The notes: generated from the letters alone by a model not told the origin. Shown: positions 19,789-28,407, counted from the stretch's first letter. The stretch: 34,629 nt of DNA from RFQD01 sp049314515 (GCA_049314515.1 JBMOEY010000005.1:1-34629), one strand, 5' to 3'. Made by a program: numbers and translations.

Positions 19789-19822
19789 GTGCGGGCGTCA
19801 GAGAAAACTCTGACGCCCGCAC
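19789..19822 (+). terminator. Perfect 15-bp stem-loop between receptor and permease genes
   Basis: GTGCGGGCGTCAGAG (19789-19803) pairs without mismatch with CTCTGACGCCCGCAC (19808-19822) around an AAAA loop, followed by TGTTTCC. It can be a partial terminator or a 3' stabilising structure, letting the receptor be made in excess of the permeases, an arrangement known from other solute-binding-protein operons. The next gene begins 45 nt later with its own GGGAGGAAC ribosome-binding site. Confidence 0.85.
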
Positions 19823-19866
19823 TGTTTCCTGACTAGCATGAGCACAATCACCACCGAGGGAGGAAC

Positions 19867-21399
19867 ATGACGTCGTTTGTTGTTCGACGGCTCATTGCCT
19901 CGCTCGTGATCTTTCTCGCGGCCACGTACATCATGTACGTTCTGACAGCCCTGTCGGGAGACCCGCTCGCCGACCTGCGCACGAGCACTTCTCCGCAGAA
20001 GGCACAACTCATCGCATCGAGAACGGCGCTTCTTCACCTTGACGTTCCGGTCTACCTTCGATATTTCATCTGGCTCGGCGGGGTGGGTAAATGCTTTATC
20101 GGGCAGTGTGACCTCGGTGTCACGATTCAGAATCAGCCCGTGACGGTCCTGCTCGCGCAGGCCGCGAGCTCGACGTTGCAACTTGTCACGTTCGCATCCT
20201 TGACCGCTATTGTGCTGGGGCTCATCGTGGGTATTACGACGGCACTTCGCCAGTACAGCTCGTATGACTATGGCGTGACGTTTATCTCGTTCTTGTTCTT
20301 CTCCCTCCCCATCTTCTGGGTCGCCGTCTTGCTCAAGCAGTACCTGGCCATCGGCTTCAACGATTTTCTGTCCAGCCCCGACATACCGTGGTGGTTTATC
20401 GCGGTGGCGTCACCGGTCGCCGCACTGCTGTGGGCCGCCATTTTGCCCTTCTCTGGTCGGAACCGTCTGTGGACGTTCCTGATTGCACTGGGTGCCACGT
20501 CTGGCATGCTCACCTATCTGAAACTGACGAACTGGTTTACGTATCCGCACATCGGCGTGGTTGGACTTCTCATTACGGGCACTGCCATCGCCTTTGGTGT
20601 GACCGGCATCTCCAACGGACTGCGCAATCGTCGAGCGCTCACAGCATCTTTGATCGTTGTGGGGATTGGCGTGGCCATCTACTTCCCCTTCCTCTATGGC
20701 TTCTCGTTTTATTTGCAACCGTGGAGTTTCGCCTTGCTTGCCGTCGTAACCCTGGCTGCGGCATTTTTTATCGGTTGGCGCATGGGCAAACCCGATCGCG
20801 CACCCGTCGCACGCACCACCGTGATTGTCGCGTTTGTCATGGGCCTACTCATCACGATCGACCGACTCATGTATGTCTGGGATGACTACTCGGCTTCGGA
20901 ACGCGTCAAGGGTCGACCGATTGCCACAATCGGAGCGATGACACCGGGACTCGAGGGCTCCATGTGGGTGCACATGCTCGACACATTTACCCACTTGCTC
21001 TTACCCACCATCGCCCTCATTCTCATATCGTTTGCGACCTACACCAGGTATTCGAGGGCCAGCCTGCTCGAAGTGATGAATCACGACTACATCCGTACGG
21101 CACGGGCAAAGGGACTCACCGAGCGCACCGTTGTCGTTCGTCACGGATTTAGAAATGCACTCATCCCGATTGCCACGATTGTCGCGTTTGACATCGGCGG
21201 CATCATTGGTGGGGCGGTTATCACCGAGCGCGTATTTGGCTGGAAGGGAATGGGTGCCCTCTTCCAGTACGGTCTCGACAACGTCGACCCGAATCCCGTG
21301 ATGGCGTTCTTCGTTGTCACCGGTTCGCTCGCAATCTTGTTCAATCTCATCGCCGACATTGTCTATGCCGGCCTTGACCCTCGGATCAGGTTGTCATGA
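19867..21399 (+). CDS. Peptide ABC transporter permease, DppB-like with a large extra membrane region
   Basis: This is the first transmembrane subunit of the importer. The N-terminus (FVVRRLIASLVIFLAATYIMYVLTALSGDPLADL) and the EAA loop near the C-terminus (EVMNHDYIRTARAKGLTERTVVVRHGFRNALIP) are typical DppB. However the protein has 510 residues against the usual 310-340. About 170 additional residues between roughly 175 and 345 contain about five more hydrophobic helices (for example WFIAVASPVAALLWAAILPF and FALLAVVTLAAAFFIGW). The gene overlaps dppC by 4 nt (ATGA). There is no frameshift, so the insertion looks like a real part of the protein. Confidence 0.92.
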   Translation: MTSFVVRRLIASLVIFLAATYIMYVLTALSGDPLADLRTSTSPQKAQLIASRTALLHLDVPVYLRYFIWLGGVGKCFIGQCDLGVTIQNQPVTVLLAQAASSTLQLVTFASLTAIVLGLIVGITTALRQYSSYDYGVTFISFLFFSLPIFWVAVLLKQYLAIGFNDFLSSPDIPWWFIAVASPVAALLWAAILPFSGRNRLWTFLIALGATSGMLTYLKLTNWFTYPHIGVVGLLITGTAIAFGVTGISNGLRNRRALTASLIVVGIGVAIYFPFLYGFSFYLQPWSFALLAVVTLAAAFFIGWRMGKPDRAPVARTTVIVAFVMGLLITIDRLMYVWDDYSASERVKGRPIATIGAMTPGLEGSMWVHMLDTFTHLLLPTIALILISFATYTRYSRASLLEVMNHDYIRTARAKGLTERTVVVRHGFRNALIPIATIVAFDIGGIIGGAVITERVFGWKGMGALFQYGLDNVDPNPVMAFFVVTGSLAILFNLIADIVYAGLDPRIRLS

Positions 21400-22436
21400 C
21401 GCGCGGCACGAGACCCCCGATGCCGGAACCAGCACCGAGCATCGCGGAAGAAACAAACGAGAATGCAATTGCCCTCAAAGAGGTCGAGGGACTCAGTCAA
21501 GGTCAAATTGTTCGACGTCGCTTTTCTCGACACCGTGGTGCTGTCATTTCGATGATTGCCCTTGCGGCCATCGTGTTGCTCGCGTTTACTTCTGTGGGCT
21601 TTGTGATCGGCGATTGGAAAGTCTCCGGTTGGTGGCAATACGACTGGGCCGAGGCCGTGGCGCTGGAGAACAACGGTCTTCCGACCATGGACCTCCTGCG
21701 CTTCGTCATCGGCAACCATCCGTTTGGTCAGGACGAGATTGGTCGCGACATATTTGCGGTCGTCATGCGAGGCACGCAGCAGTCCCTCATGATCATGGTC
21801 ATTGTGGGCTTTATCGGAACGTTCCTCGGAACGGTCATTGGTGCCATCTCTGGTTATTACCGGGGTGCCGTCGACGGTACTTTGATGCGATTCACCGACA
21901 TTGTCATCACGATTCCGGTCATTGTGATCGGTGCCGTACTGGGGCGCACGGTCGGCATTGCCGGTGCTCCGGTACTTGCCCTCGTTCTCGGTGCCGTGGT
22001 TTGGACTGGACTCGCTCGATTGGTTCGGGCCGAGTTCTTGTCTTTGCGGGAGCGTGAGTTCGTCGATGCGGCTCGCGTGGCGGGTGCTCGTGACGGCCGG
22101 ATCATTTTCCGCCACATCCTGCCCAACGCAATCGGTGTCATCGTCGTCAACGCAACACTTTTGATGGCCGCGGCAATCCTGATCGAAACCGGTTTGAGCT
22201 TCCTCGGTTACGGCGTGCAGTCACCGGACACATCACTGGGAAAGATCGTCAGTGAGAACCAAGTTGCCTTCTCGACTCGTCCGTGGCTCTTCTGGTGGCC
22301 TGGGTTCTTCATCATCGCAATTGCCTTGTGTGTGAACTTCATCGGGGATGGCCTGCGGGACGCCTTTGATCCGCGCCAAAAGCGCATGCCGTCGTTGCGC
22401 GCCCTCGCGAAGGTGAAGCAGGGTGGTTCGGAGTGA
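21396..22436 (+). CDS. Peptide ABC transporter permease, DppC-like
   Basis: This is the second transmembrane subunit. The 346-residue protein has a hydrophilic N-terminal extension of about 45 residues, a first helix (AVISMIALAAIVLLAFTSVGFVI), a DppC-type HPFGQDEIGRDIFAVVMRGTQ segment, and the EAA loop REREFVDAARVAGARDGRIIFRHILPN. It ends with a segment (FNFIGDGLRDAFDPRQ-like, here NFIGDGLRDAFDPRQKR) characteristic of the family. It is translationally coupled to dppB. The ATPase gene lies 678 nt further on because an antisense PH-domain gene sits between. Confidence 0.93.
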   Translation: MTRGTRPPMPEPAPSIAEETNENAIALKEVEGLSQGQIVRRRFSRHRGAVISMIALAAIVLLAFTSVGFVIGDWKVSGWWQYDWAEAVALENNGLPTMDLLRFVIGNHPFGQDEIGRDIFAVVMRGTQQSLMIMVIVGFIGTFLGTVIGAISGYYRGAVDGTLMRFTDIVITIPVIVIGAVLGRTVGIAGAPVLALVLGAVVWTGLARLVRAEFLSLREREFVDAARVAGARDGRIIFRHILPNAIGVIVVNATLLMAAAILIETGLSFLGYGVQSPDTSLGKIVSENQVAFSTRPWLFWWPGFFIIAIALCVNFIGDGLRDAFDPRQKRMPSLRALAKVKQGGSE

Positions 22437-22456
22437 TGACGCACAGCGTGAATGTG

Positions 22457-23077
22457 TCAGGGCAAAGTCAGCGTGATGATTGTGGCGACACCGAGAAGGC
22501 CACTTACGAGCAACGATGCGGTGTGCCACGTGCGGGAAGTTTTTTCGTGCGCGCTTTCAACCTTCGGTTCCGGGGTAGTCGAATCTCCCGTCACATCTGC
22601 CCAGCGTTGAGCAATGACGAACGCCGCAGCGCCACTTTCGGTGCTCGTTGCCTCTGCCGGTCGGGCGAACTGCTCAACTCCGGAGCGACGTGGAATGGCG
22701 GTGAAGTCGCCACGACTGAGTCGGAGTGCCTCGTGGCGCCCCGGGGCCGAGGCTGCCCAGGCAGTTACCGTGCCTTCGTCGGTTCCGAGAGTCACGCCAA
22801 AACGCACTTCCAAACTCTTCAGTCGCACCAGTGGAATCCGCCAGGTGCGAACTACGTTGATGACCCAGACCACGTGGCCGTCGACGATGACGCGCGGACG
22901 CCAGAAGAGCATCCAGGAAACAAATCCGGCCAGAGCAAGCAGCGGCCAGCTTCGAATCAGCGTGGCCCAATCATGGGCAACAATGAGTCCGCCGAGTGCA
23001 CTGGCAACCAAGAGCAGAGTCACCACAGTGAGGCTTCGCCCCAAGGGCACGCGAAATACGGCACGAGGTTGCTGCAC
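22457..23077 (-). CDS. PH-like domain membrane protein, antisense within the peptide transporter operon
   Basis: The 206-residue protein has two N-terminal helices (SLTVVTLLLVASALGGLIVAH; WPLLALAGFVSWMLFW), then a beta-rich domain (PRVIVDGHVVWVINVVRTWRIPL, VRLKSLEVRFGV). A last helix (ASLLVSGLLGVATIITLTL) is at the C-terminus. The middle resembles bacterial PH-like domains (bPH_6 type, assigned by eye). It starts with GTG and no Shine-Dalgarno. It converges on dppC (20 nt) and diverges from the ATPase gene (37 nt), so it breaks the transporter operon. Such genes are common near actinobacterial housekeeping loci but have no assigned role. Confidence 0.75.
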   Translation of the reverse strand: MQQPRAVFRVPLGRSLTVVTLLLVASALGGLIVAHDWATLIRSWPLLALAGFVSWMLFWRPRVIVDGHVVWVINVVRTWRIPLVRLKSLEVRFGVTLGTDEGTVTAWAASAPGRHEALRLSRGDFTAIPRRSGVEQFARPAEATSTESGAAAFVIAQRWADVTGDSTTPEPKVESAHEKTSRTWHTASLLVSGLLGVATIITLTLP

Positions 23078-23114
23078 GAAGTCAGCTTGCCACAGTGTCT
23101 AGTTGGGGGAGAAC

Positions 23115-24770
23115 GTGGCTAAGCAAGAGTCCCGCGAAGTCGTCATTCGCGTAGAAAATCTCGACGTCGATTTCTGGGTGGATGGCCAGGTCTATCCGGC
23201 GGCGAAAGGTGTGTCTTTCGAAGTTGCCCGCGGGGAGACATTGGCCATCGTGGGCGAGTCCGGTTCCGGTAAGAGCACCACCGCGATGGCGATCCTGGGT
23301 CTGCTTCCTGAGAACTCGTTGACGACCGGTTCGGTCACGTTGCTCGAGCGCGAACTCATCGGTCTCGGCAAGAACGAGTTGCGCGAAGTGCGCGGCAATG
23401 ACATTGCCGTTATTTTTCAGGAGCCGATGACGGCCCTCAACCCGGTGTACACGGTCGGCTTCCAGATTTCCGAGGCACTGCGCGCTCATCAGCGACTCTC
23501 GCCCGATGACGCTCGGGATAAGGCAATCGAGCTGATTCGGCAGGTTGAGTTGCCCAATCCGGAACAGACGTATCGCAAGTATCCGCACCAACTCTCGGGC
23601 GGACAGCGCCAGCGCGCACTCATCGCCATGGCGATTTCGTGCGACCCCGTACTTCTCATTGCCGACGAGCCAACGACGGCCCTCGATGTTACCGTGCAAG
23701 CCGAAATTCTCCAGCTGCTCCGGTCACTGCGGTCACGACTCGATTCGGGAATCATCTTGATTACGCACGACATGGGCGTGGTTGCCGATATGGCCGATCG
23801 GGTCATCGTGATGAAAGACGGAGTTGCCGTCGAAACTGGCACCACCGAAGACATTTTCACGAAACCTCGCCATGCCTACACCAAGTCCCTGTTGGCCTCT
23901 GTTCCGCGACTCGCCATCACCGACATCGCCAGCGAGCCGACGGCGACCCCCACGGCCGTGCCCGCGTTGCAGTTTAAGAATGTCGCGATCGAGTACCCCA
24001 AGCGAGGGCGAGTGCCCGCATTCCGTGCTGCCGAAGGCGTGACGTTTGAGGTGTACCCGGGTGAAACGGTCGGACTGGTGGGGGAATCCGGATCTGGAAA
24101 AACGACCCTTGGCCGCGCTGCGGTGGGTCTGCTGCCGGTGCGCGAGGGACAACTCTCAGTTGTGGGAGTGGACATCACGTCGGCGACTCATCGCGCTTTG
24201 CGTCCGGTACGTCGGCGCACGGGAATTGTTTTTCAGGACCCGGGTTCCTCGCTCAATCCTCGTTGGCCAATCGGCCAAAGCATCGGCGAACCGCTGCTCC
24301 TCGCGGGCGAAGCCAAAGGCAAAGAGCTTGACGCCCGAGTCGAGGACCTTTTGCGGCAGGTCGAGTTACCGATCGACTATCGCAATCGCTACCCGCATGA
24401 GCTTTCCGGCGGACAGCGTCAACGGGTCGGAATTGCCCGCGCGTTGGCACTCGCACCCGAGCTTCTCGTCGCGGATGAACCGACCAGCGCCCTCGATGTG
24501 AGTGTTCAGGCGCGATTCCTTGACCTGCTGCGCAAGCTGCAGGACTCATTTGGCTTTGCGTGTCTCTTCATCTCACACGACCTTGCAGTGGTTGACGCGG
24601 TCTCTGACCGGATTGTCGTGATGCACAAGGGTAAGATTGTGGAGCAGGGTTCTAAAGATGCGATTCTGCGACATCCGCAGGACCCCTACACTCAACAACT
24701 CATCGCGGCTGTGCCCGTGCCCGACCCGGTTCTCCAACGTGCGAGAAGAGAGGGTCGAACCGCAATCTAA
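23115..24770 (+). CDS. Peptide ABC transporter ATPase with two nucleotide-binding domains (DppD-DppF fusion)
   Basis: This 551-residue cytoplasmic protein powers the importer. Domain 1 has Walker A GESGSGKST, signature LSGGQRQRALIAMA, and Walker B LLIADEPTTALD. Domain 2 has GESGSGKTT, LSGGQRQRVGIARA, and LLVADEPTSALD. Both are complete and the ATP-binding domains are joined by a linker at roughly residues 265-290. The C-terminal tail (HPQDPYTQQLIAAVPVPDP) is the oligopeptide-transporter type. I chose the GTG at 23115 because GGGGGAG lies 5 nt upstream; a TTG 12 nt before lacks a site. typA follows after 12 nt. Confidence 0.95.
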   Translation: MAKQESREVVIRVENLDVDFWVDGQVYPAAKGVSFEVARGETLAIVGESGSGKSTTAMAILGLLPENSLTTGSVTLLERELIGLGKNELREVRGNDIAVIFQEPMTALNPVYTVGFQISEALRAHQRLSPDDARDKAIELIRQVELPNPEQTYRKYPHQLSGGQRQRALIAMAISCDPVLLIADEPTTALDVTVQAEILQLLRSLRSRLDSGIILITHDMGVVADMADRVIVMKDGVAVETGTTEDIFTKPRHAYTKSLLASVPRLAITDIASEPTATPTAVPALQFKNVAIEYPKRGRVPAFRAAEGVTFEVYPGETVGLVGESGSGKTTLGRAAVGLLPVREGQLSVVGVDITSATHRALRPVRRRTGIVFQDPGSSLNPRWPIGQSIGEPLLLAGEAKGKELDARVEDLLRQVELPIDYRNRYPHELSGGQRQRVGIARALALAPELLVADEPTSALDVSVQARFLDLLRKLQDSFGFACLFISHDLAVVDAVSDRIVVMHKGKIVEQGSKDAILRHPQDPYTQQLIAAVPVPDPVLQRARREGRTAI

Positions 24771-24782
24771 GGACGTGCTTCT

Positions 24783-26693
24783 ATGGCGAAAGCCTTCCGA
24801 ACTGACCTGCGCAACGTCGCCATCGTGGCTCACGTTGACCACGGTAAAACCACCCTCGTTGACGCCATGCTCAAGCAAACCAACTCGTTTGACGCGCACT
24901 TCAGCGCCGATGACCGCATGATGGATTCGAACGATCTCGAACGCGAAAAGGGCATCACGATCCTCGCGAAAAACACTGCGGTCGAGTACTCGGGAGCGCA
25001 CGCGACGAACGGCCCCATCACCATCAACGTGATTGACACCCCGGGCCACGCTGACTTCGGTGGCGAGGTAGAGCGCGGAATCTCCATGGTCGACGGCGTT
25101 GTGCTGCTCGTCGACGCAAGTGAGGGTCCGCTCCCGCAGACGCGCTTCGTTCTGCGCAAGGCACTCGAGGCGAGCCTCCCCGTTATCTTGCTCGTCAACA
25201 AGACCGACCGCCCCGACGCGCGCATCGATGAGGTCGTGAGTGAAAGCCAAGACCTGTTGCTCGGTTTGGCGAGCGACCTTCACGAAGACTTCCCTGACCT
25301 TGATCTGGATGCAGTACTCAACGTTCCCGTCGTCTACGCGTCGGGCCGCGCGGGTGCTGCCAGCCACAACAAGCCCGAAAACGGCACGTTGCCCGATAAC
25401 GACGACCTCGAGCCCCTGTTTGAGGCCATTCTCGAGCACATCCCGGCACCGAATTACGACGACGAGCACCCGCTTCAGGCGCACGTGACAAACCTTGATG
25501 CATCGCCGTTCCTCGGTCGTCTCGCCCTGTTGCGCGTGTTCAACGGCAACCTGAAGAAGGGGCAGACCGTTGCGTGGGTAAAGCACGACGGTACGGTTTC
25601 GAGTGTTCGCATCACCGAACTGTTGAAGACCAGGGCTCTCGAGCGCTTCCCTGCCGAGTCGGCTGGCCCGGGTGACATCGTCGCCATCGCCGGAATCGAA
25701 GACATCACGATTGGTGAGACCATTGCCGATCCCGATGACGTGCGACCGTTGCCGGCGATTACGGTCGACGAGCCCGCTATCTCGATGACCATTGGAACGA
25801 ACACGTCGCCACTCGTGGGCAAAGTTAAGGGCCACAAACTCACTGCGCGCATGGTGAAGGATCGCTTGGACCGCGAACTCATCGGTAACGTCTCGCTTCG
25901 CGTCGTCGACATCGGGCGTCCAGACGTCTGGGAGGTTCAGGGTCGTGGCGAGCTCGCGCTGGCCATCCTCGTTGAGAACATGCGACGCGAAGGTTTTGAG
26001 CTCACGGTCGGTAAGCCTCAGGTGGTGACCAAAAAGGTCAACGGCAAGACGCACGAGCCGTTTGAGCACATGACCATCGACTCTCCTGAGGAGCACCTCG
26101 GTGCGATCACGCAGCTGATGGCTGCCCGCAAGGGTCGCATGGAAGGCATGGTCAACCATGGCACCGGCTGGGTTCGTATGGAGTTCATCGTTCCCTCTCG
26201 CGGTCTCATCGGGTTCCGCACCGAATTCCTCACGATTACGCGCGGTACCGGTATTGCCAACGCGATCTCTCACGGATATGACGAGTGGGCGGGTCAAATC
26301 ATCACGCGTTCGAACGGCTCCATCGTCGCTGACCGCACCGGTGTCGTGACGCCGTTCGCCATCATCGGGTTGCAAGAGCGCATGAGCTTCTTCGTCAACC
26401 CGACCGAAGAGGTCTATGAAGGTATGGTCATCGGCGAGAATTCGCGCAACGATGACATGGATGTGAACATCACGAAAGAGAAGAAGCTGACGAACATGCG
26501 TCAGTCGACATCTGACACTTTCGAGTCGATGACGCCGTCGCGTCAACTCTCACTTGAAGAGTGCCTCGAGTTCGCGCGTGAGGACGAGTGTGTCGAGGTG
26601 ACGCCCGAGAAGGTGCGCATCCGTAAGGTCGTGCTCGACATGACTGAGCGGGCGCGTGCGACGAGCCGCCTCAAGAAGCAGGATCAGAGCTAG
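24783..26693 (+). CDS. typA: GTPase TypA/BipA
   Basis: TypA is a ribosome-associated translational GTPase involved in stress and cold adaptation and large-subunit assembly. The 636-residue protein has G1 VDHGKTT (residues 18-24), a switch I segment NDLEREKGITI, G3 DTPGHADFGGEVER, and G4 VNKTDR. Domain-2 beta barrel, EF-G-like domains and the C-terminal TypA-specific part (TITRGTGIANAISHGYDEW, FFVNPTEEVYEGMVIGEN) follow. It begins 12 nt after the ABC ATPase with an AAGGAC site, so the two may share a transcript. It is convergent with efeU, 24 nt apart, with no visible terminator hairpin between them. Confidence 0.97.
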   Translation: MAKAFRTDLRNVAIVAHVDHGKTTLVDAMLKQTNSFDAHFSADDRMMDSNDLEREKGITILAKNTAVEYSGAHATNGPITINVIDTPGHADFGGEVERGISMVDGVVLLVDASEGPLPQTRFVLRKALEASLPVILLVNKTDRPDARIDEVVSESQDLLLGLASDLHEDFPDLDLDAVLNVPVVYASGRAGAASHNKPENGTLPDNDDLEPLFEAILEHIPAPNYDDEHPLQAHVTNLDASPFLGRLALLRVFNGNLKKGQTVAWVKHDGTVSSVRITELLKTRALERFPAESAGPGDIVAIAGIEDITIGETIADPDDVRPLPAITVDEPAISMTIGTNTSPLVGKVKGHKLTARMVKDRLDRELIGNVSLRVVDIGRPDVWEVQGRGELALAILVENMRREGFELTVGKPQVVTKKVNGKTHEPFEHMTIDSPEEHLGAITQLMAARKGRMEGMVNHGTGWVRMEFIVPSRGLIGFRTEFLTITRGTGIANAISHGYDEWAGQIITRSNGSIVADRTGVVTPFAIIGLQERMSFFVNPTEEVYEGMVIGENSRNDDMDVNITKEKKLTNMRQSTSDTFESMTPSRQLSLEECLEFAREDECVEVTPEKVRIRKVVLDMTERARATSRLKKQDQS

Positions 26694-26717
26694 GCGGAGT
26701 CAGCGCACCGCGACGAG

Positions 26718-27566
26718 CTATCCGGCAGTTGCCACGACATCGATAGGCGATGTCACGACGCGGGGTGTTTTGCGCCGGGCCTGACGTATGAACAGGGTCA
26801 GCGTGATGCCCACGTACAGCACCCATACGATGACCTGAAGCCAGGACATCTCCGGGCGGAAGCCGATCGTGCCCTGCAGGAGTGACCCGTACCAGCTGTC
26901 TTCGGGGATGGCTTGCGAAACGTTGAACGCGAGGGCGCCATTGCCCGGCAGAGCGTAGTACTCCTCGAACTCATGTACGCCGTAGGTCAGCACTCCTCCT
27001 GCGAGGACAATCAGCAGCGAGCCGGACCACGTAAAGAACGTGGACAGGTTGAGCCGAACCATGCCGCGGTATATAGCGAAGCCCAAGCCCACGGCCAGAC
27101 CGAGTCCCATCACGGCGCCGATGAACGGCAGGAGAGATTGCCCGGAGGCCTGCATTGCGGTCCAGACGAAGAGTGCGGTTTCGACGCCTTCCCGCCCAAC
27201 CGAAACGAACGCGAGCATAACGAGGCCGATCGTGCCCCCGGCAAGTGACTTGTCAATTCCTGTCTCGAGGTTGCCCTTGAGGTTGCGGGCGGTCTTGGCC
27301 ATCCAGAAGACCATCCACGTCACCAGGGCACAGGCAGAGATTGACAGGATTCCGGCCAGCGTCGCAAAGACGATGTCGGGCAGTTCATCAATTTGCAAAA
27401 GGAGGTACCCGATGAGCAACGAAGTGCCGACTGACAAGCCCACTCCGAGCCAAATCGCACCACGAGCGTCGCGGCGACCAGTGCGCGTGACATAGGCGAT
27501 GAGGATGCCCACGACGAGAGATGCCTCGAGGCCCTCACGCAATGCGATGAAGAGATTTGCGAGCAC
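26718..27566 (-). CDS. efeU: High-affinity iron permease, FTR1/EfeU family
   Basis: EfeU is the membrane permease of the Efe iron uptake system. The 282-residue protein has about seven helices and the two REXXE iron-binding motifs: REGLE at residues 10-14 (LFIALREGLEASLVV) and REGVE in the middle (SVGREGVETALFVW). The usual partners EfeO (periplasmic/extracellular) and EfeB (DyP peroxidase) are not adjacent in this window. A near-consensus iron box lies 27 bp upstream and overlaps the predicted transcription start, so it should be repressed when iron is plentiful. Start is GTG at 27566 with a weak GAAAGAAA site. Confidence 0.93.
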   Translation of the reverse strand: MLANLFIALREGLEASLVVGILIAYVTRTGRRDARGAIWLGVGLSVGTSLLIGYLLLQIDELPDIVFATLAGILSISACALVTWMVFWMAKTARNLKGNLETGIDKSLAGGTIGLVMLAFVSVGREGVETALFVWTAMQASGQSLLPFIGAVMGLGLAVGLGFAIYRGMVRLNLSTFFTWSGSLLIVLAGGVLTYGVHEFEEYYALPGNGALAFNVSQAIPEDSWYGSLLQGTIGFRPEMSWLQVIVWVLYVGITLTLFIRQARRKTPRVVTSPIDVVATAG

Positions 27567-27592
27567 GGGCGATTTCTTTCGGATACGAATGG

Positions 27593-27615
27593 TTAGGTAA
27601 GGATTACCTTACCTA
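27593..27615. promoter_or_regulatory. DtxR/IdeR-type iron box controlling efeU
   Basis: TAGGTAAGG and CCTTACCTA are perfect 9-base inverted arms around ATTA. By my count 15 of 19 positions match the classic DtxR consensus (TTAGGTTAGSCTAACCTAA). On the minus strand it covers the predicted +1 of the efeU promoter, a standard position for repression by an iron-loaded repressor. Confidence 0.85.
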
Positions 27616-27643
27616 CGATACACGACCCAGACGCCGGCCCTAA
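27615..27643 (-). promoter_or_regulatory. Candidate efeU promoter
   Basis: On the minus strand TTAGGG (27643-27638), 17 nt, then TATCGT (27620-27615). The start of transcription would fall inside the iron box. The -35 is only a partial match. Confidence 0.5.
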
Positions 27644-27652
27644 CGTGGGCGG

Positions 27653-27658
27653 TAGTCT
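27653..27658 (+). promoter_or_regulatory. -10 element (TAGTCT) for the small membrane protein and fdxA
   Basis: TAGTCT, 6 nt (TAGGCC), then GTG at 27665, with no Shine-Dalgarno. It is divergent from the efeU promoter, with the iron box 38 bp upstream of it. Confidence 0.55.
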
Positions 27659-27664
27659 TAGGCC

Positions 27665-28048
27665 GTGCTCAAGCTCATCCTCACCATCGCGGCTATTGCG
27701 TTCAGCGCTGTCGTAGGTGCCGTGACGACCGTCATCCACCAGTCTCATGTCACGGTCGCCGGCGTTGACGTGCCCTGGGGCCTCGTGCTGGGACTCGTTG
27801 TCGTGGTCGCCTGGTTGCTCGGGCTCTCGCTCGTCGGCATCTCGCGATGGGGGCTGTTGCTCAGCGGACTCGTGCTGCTCGCATCCGTGTTTCTGCTCAG
27901 CCAGCGTGGACCCGGTGGATCCGTGCTCGTTCCCGAATCCTGGATTGGCAACGCGTGGATGATTGGCGTTCCACTCGTGACCGTCGCTCTGATCTTTTGG
28001 CCGCGCGTGTCGCGCCGGCGTGCGCAAGAGCCAAGCACGCAAAGCTAA
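27665..28048 (+). CDS. Small four-helix membrane protein upstream of fdxA
   Basis: The 127-residue protein consists of about four hydrophobic helices and a basic, Ser/Gln-rich tail (PRVSRRRAQEPSTQS). The sequence and its place just before fdxA resemble the DUF6113-type proteins I recall from actinobacteria, but I cannot confirm this. No function is known. It begins with a GTG preceded by a -10 at the right distance for a leaderless mRNA and ends 38 nt before fdxA, so both probably share a transcript. Confidence 0.72.
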   Translation: MLKLILTIAAIAFSAVVGAVTTVIHQSHVTVAGVDVPWGLVLGLVVVVAWLLGLSLVGISRWGLLLSGLVLLASVFLLSQRGPGGSVLVPESWIGNAWMIGVPLVTVALIFWPRVSRRRAQEPSTQS

Positions 28049-28086
28049 ACTAATCTCACTTCGTTTCACCCTCCAAGGAGCTCCTC

Positions 28087-28407
28087 GTGACCTATGTCAT
28101 CGCCCTCCCGTGTGTCGATGTCAAAGACCGCGCCTGTATCGACGAGTGTCCCGTCGACTGCATTTACGAGGGCGACCGCATGCTTTACATCCACCCGGAT
28201 GAGTGTGTCGACTGCGGTGCGTGCGAGCCCGTATGTCCCGTCGAAGCCATCTACTACGAAGATGACCTTCCCGACAAATGGGCCGACTATTACAAGGCCA
28301 ACGTCGAGTTCTTCACCGAAATCGGCTCGCCCGGCGGTGCCGCCAAGGTGGGCGTGATGGCCGGAGACCACCCCGTGGTATCCGTGCTTCCACCTCAAGC
28401 CGGCTAG
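28087..28407 (+). CDS. fdxA: 7Fe ferredoxin ([3Fe-4S][4Fe-4S])
   Basis: FdxA is a soluble low-potential electron carrier. The 106-residue protein has cysteines at 9, 17, 21, 25, 40, 43, 46 and 50. By comparison with the Azotobacter 7Fe ferredoxin, Cys9, 17 and 50 should hold the [3Fe-4S] cluster and Cys21, 40, 43 and 46 the [4Fe-4S] cluster, while Cys25 is free. The sequence MTYVIALPCVDVKDRAC is very close to mycobacterial FdxA. GTG start with CAAGGAGC upstream. It lies 21 nt before dapC, a common actinobacterial pair. Confidence 0.96.
   Translation: MTYVIALPCVDVKDRACIDECPVDCIYEGDRMLYIHPDECVDCGACEPVCPVEAIYYEDDLPDKWADYYKANVEFFTEIGSPGGAAKVGVMAGDHPVVSVLPPQAG

Noticed and set aside
24573..26546. 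657-codon minus-strand open frame opposite typA
   Set aside because: It mirrors a strongly conserved gene; the composition (many Arg, Val, His, Asp) is typical of antisense frames in high-GC genes.
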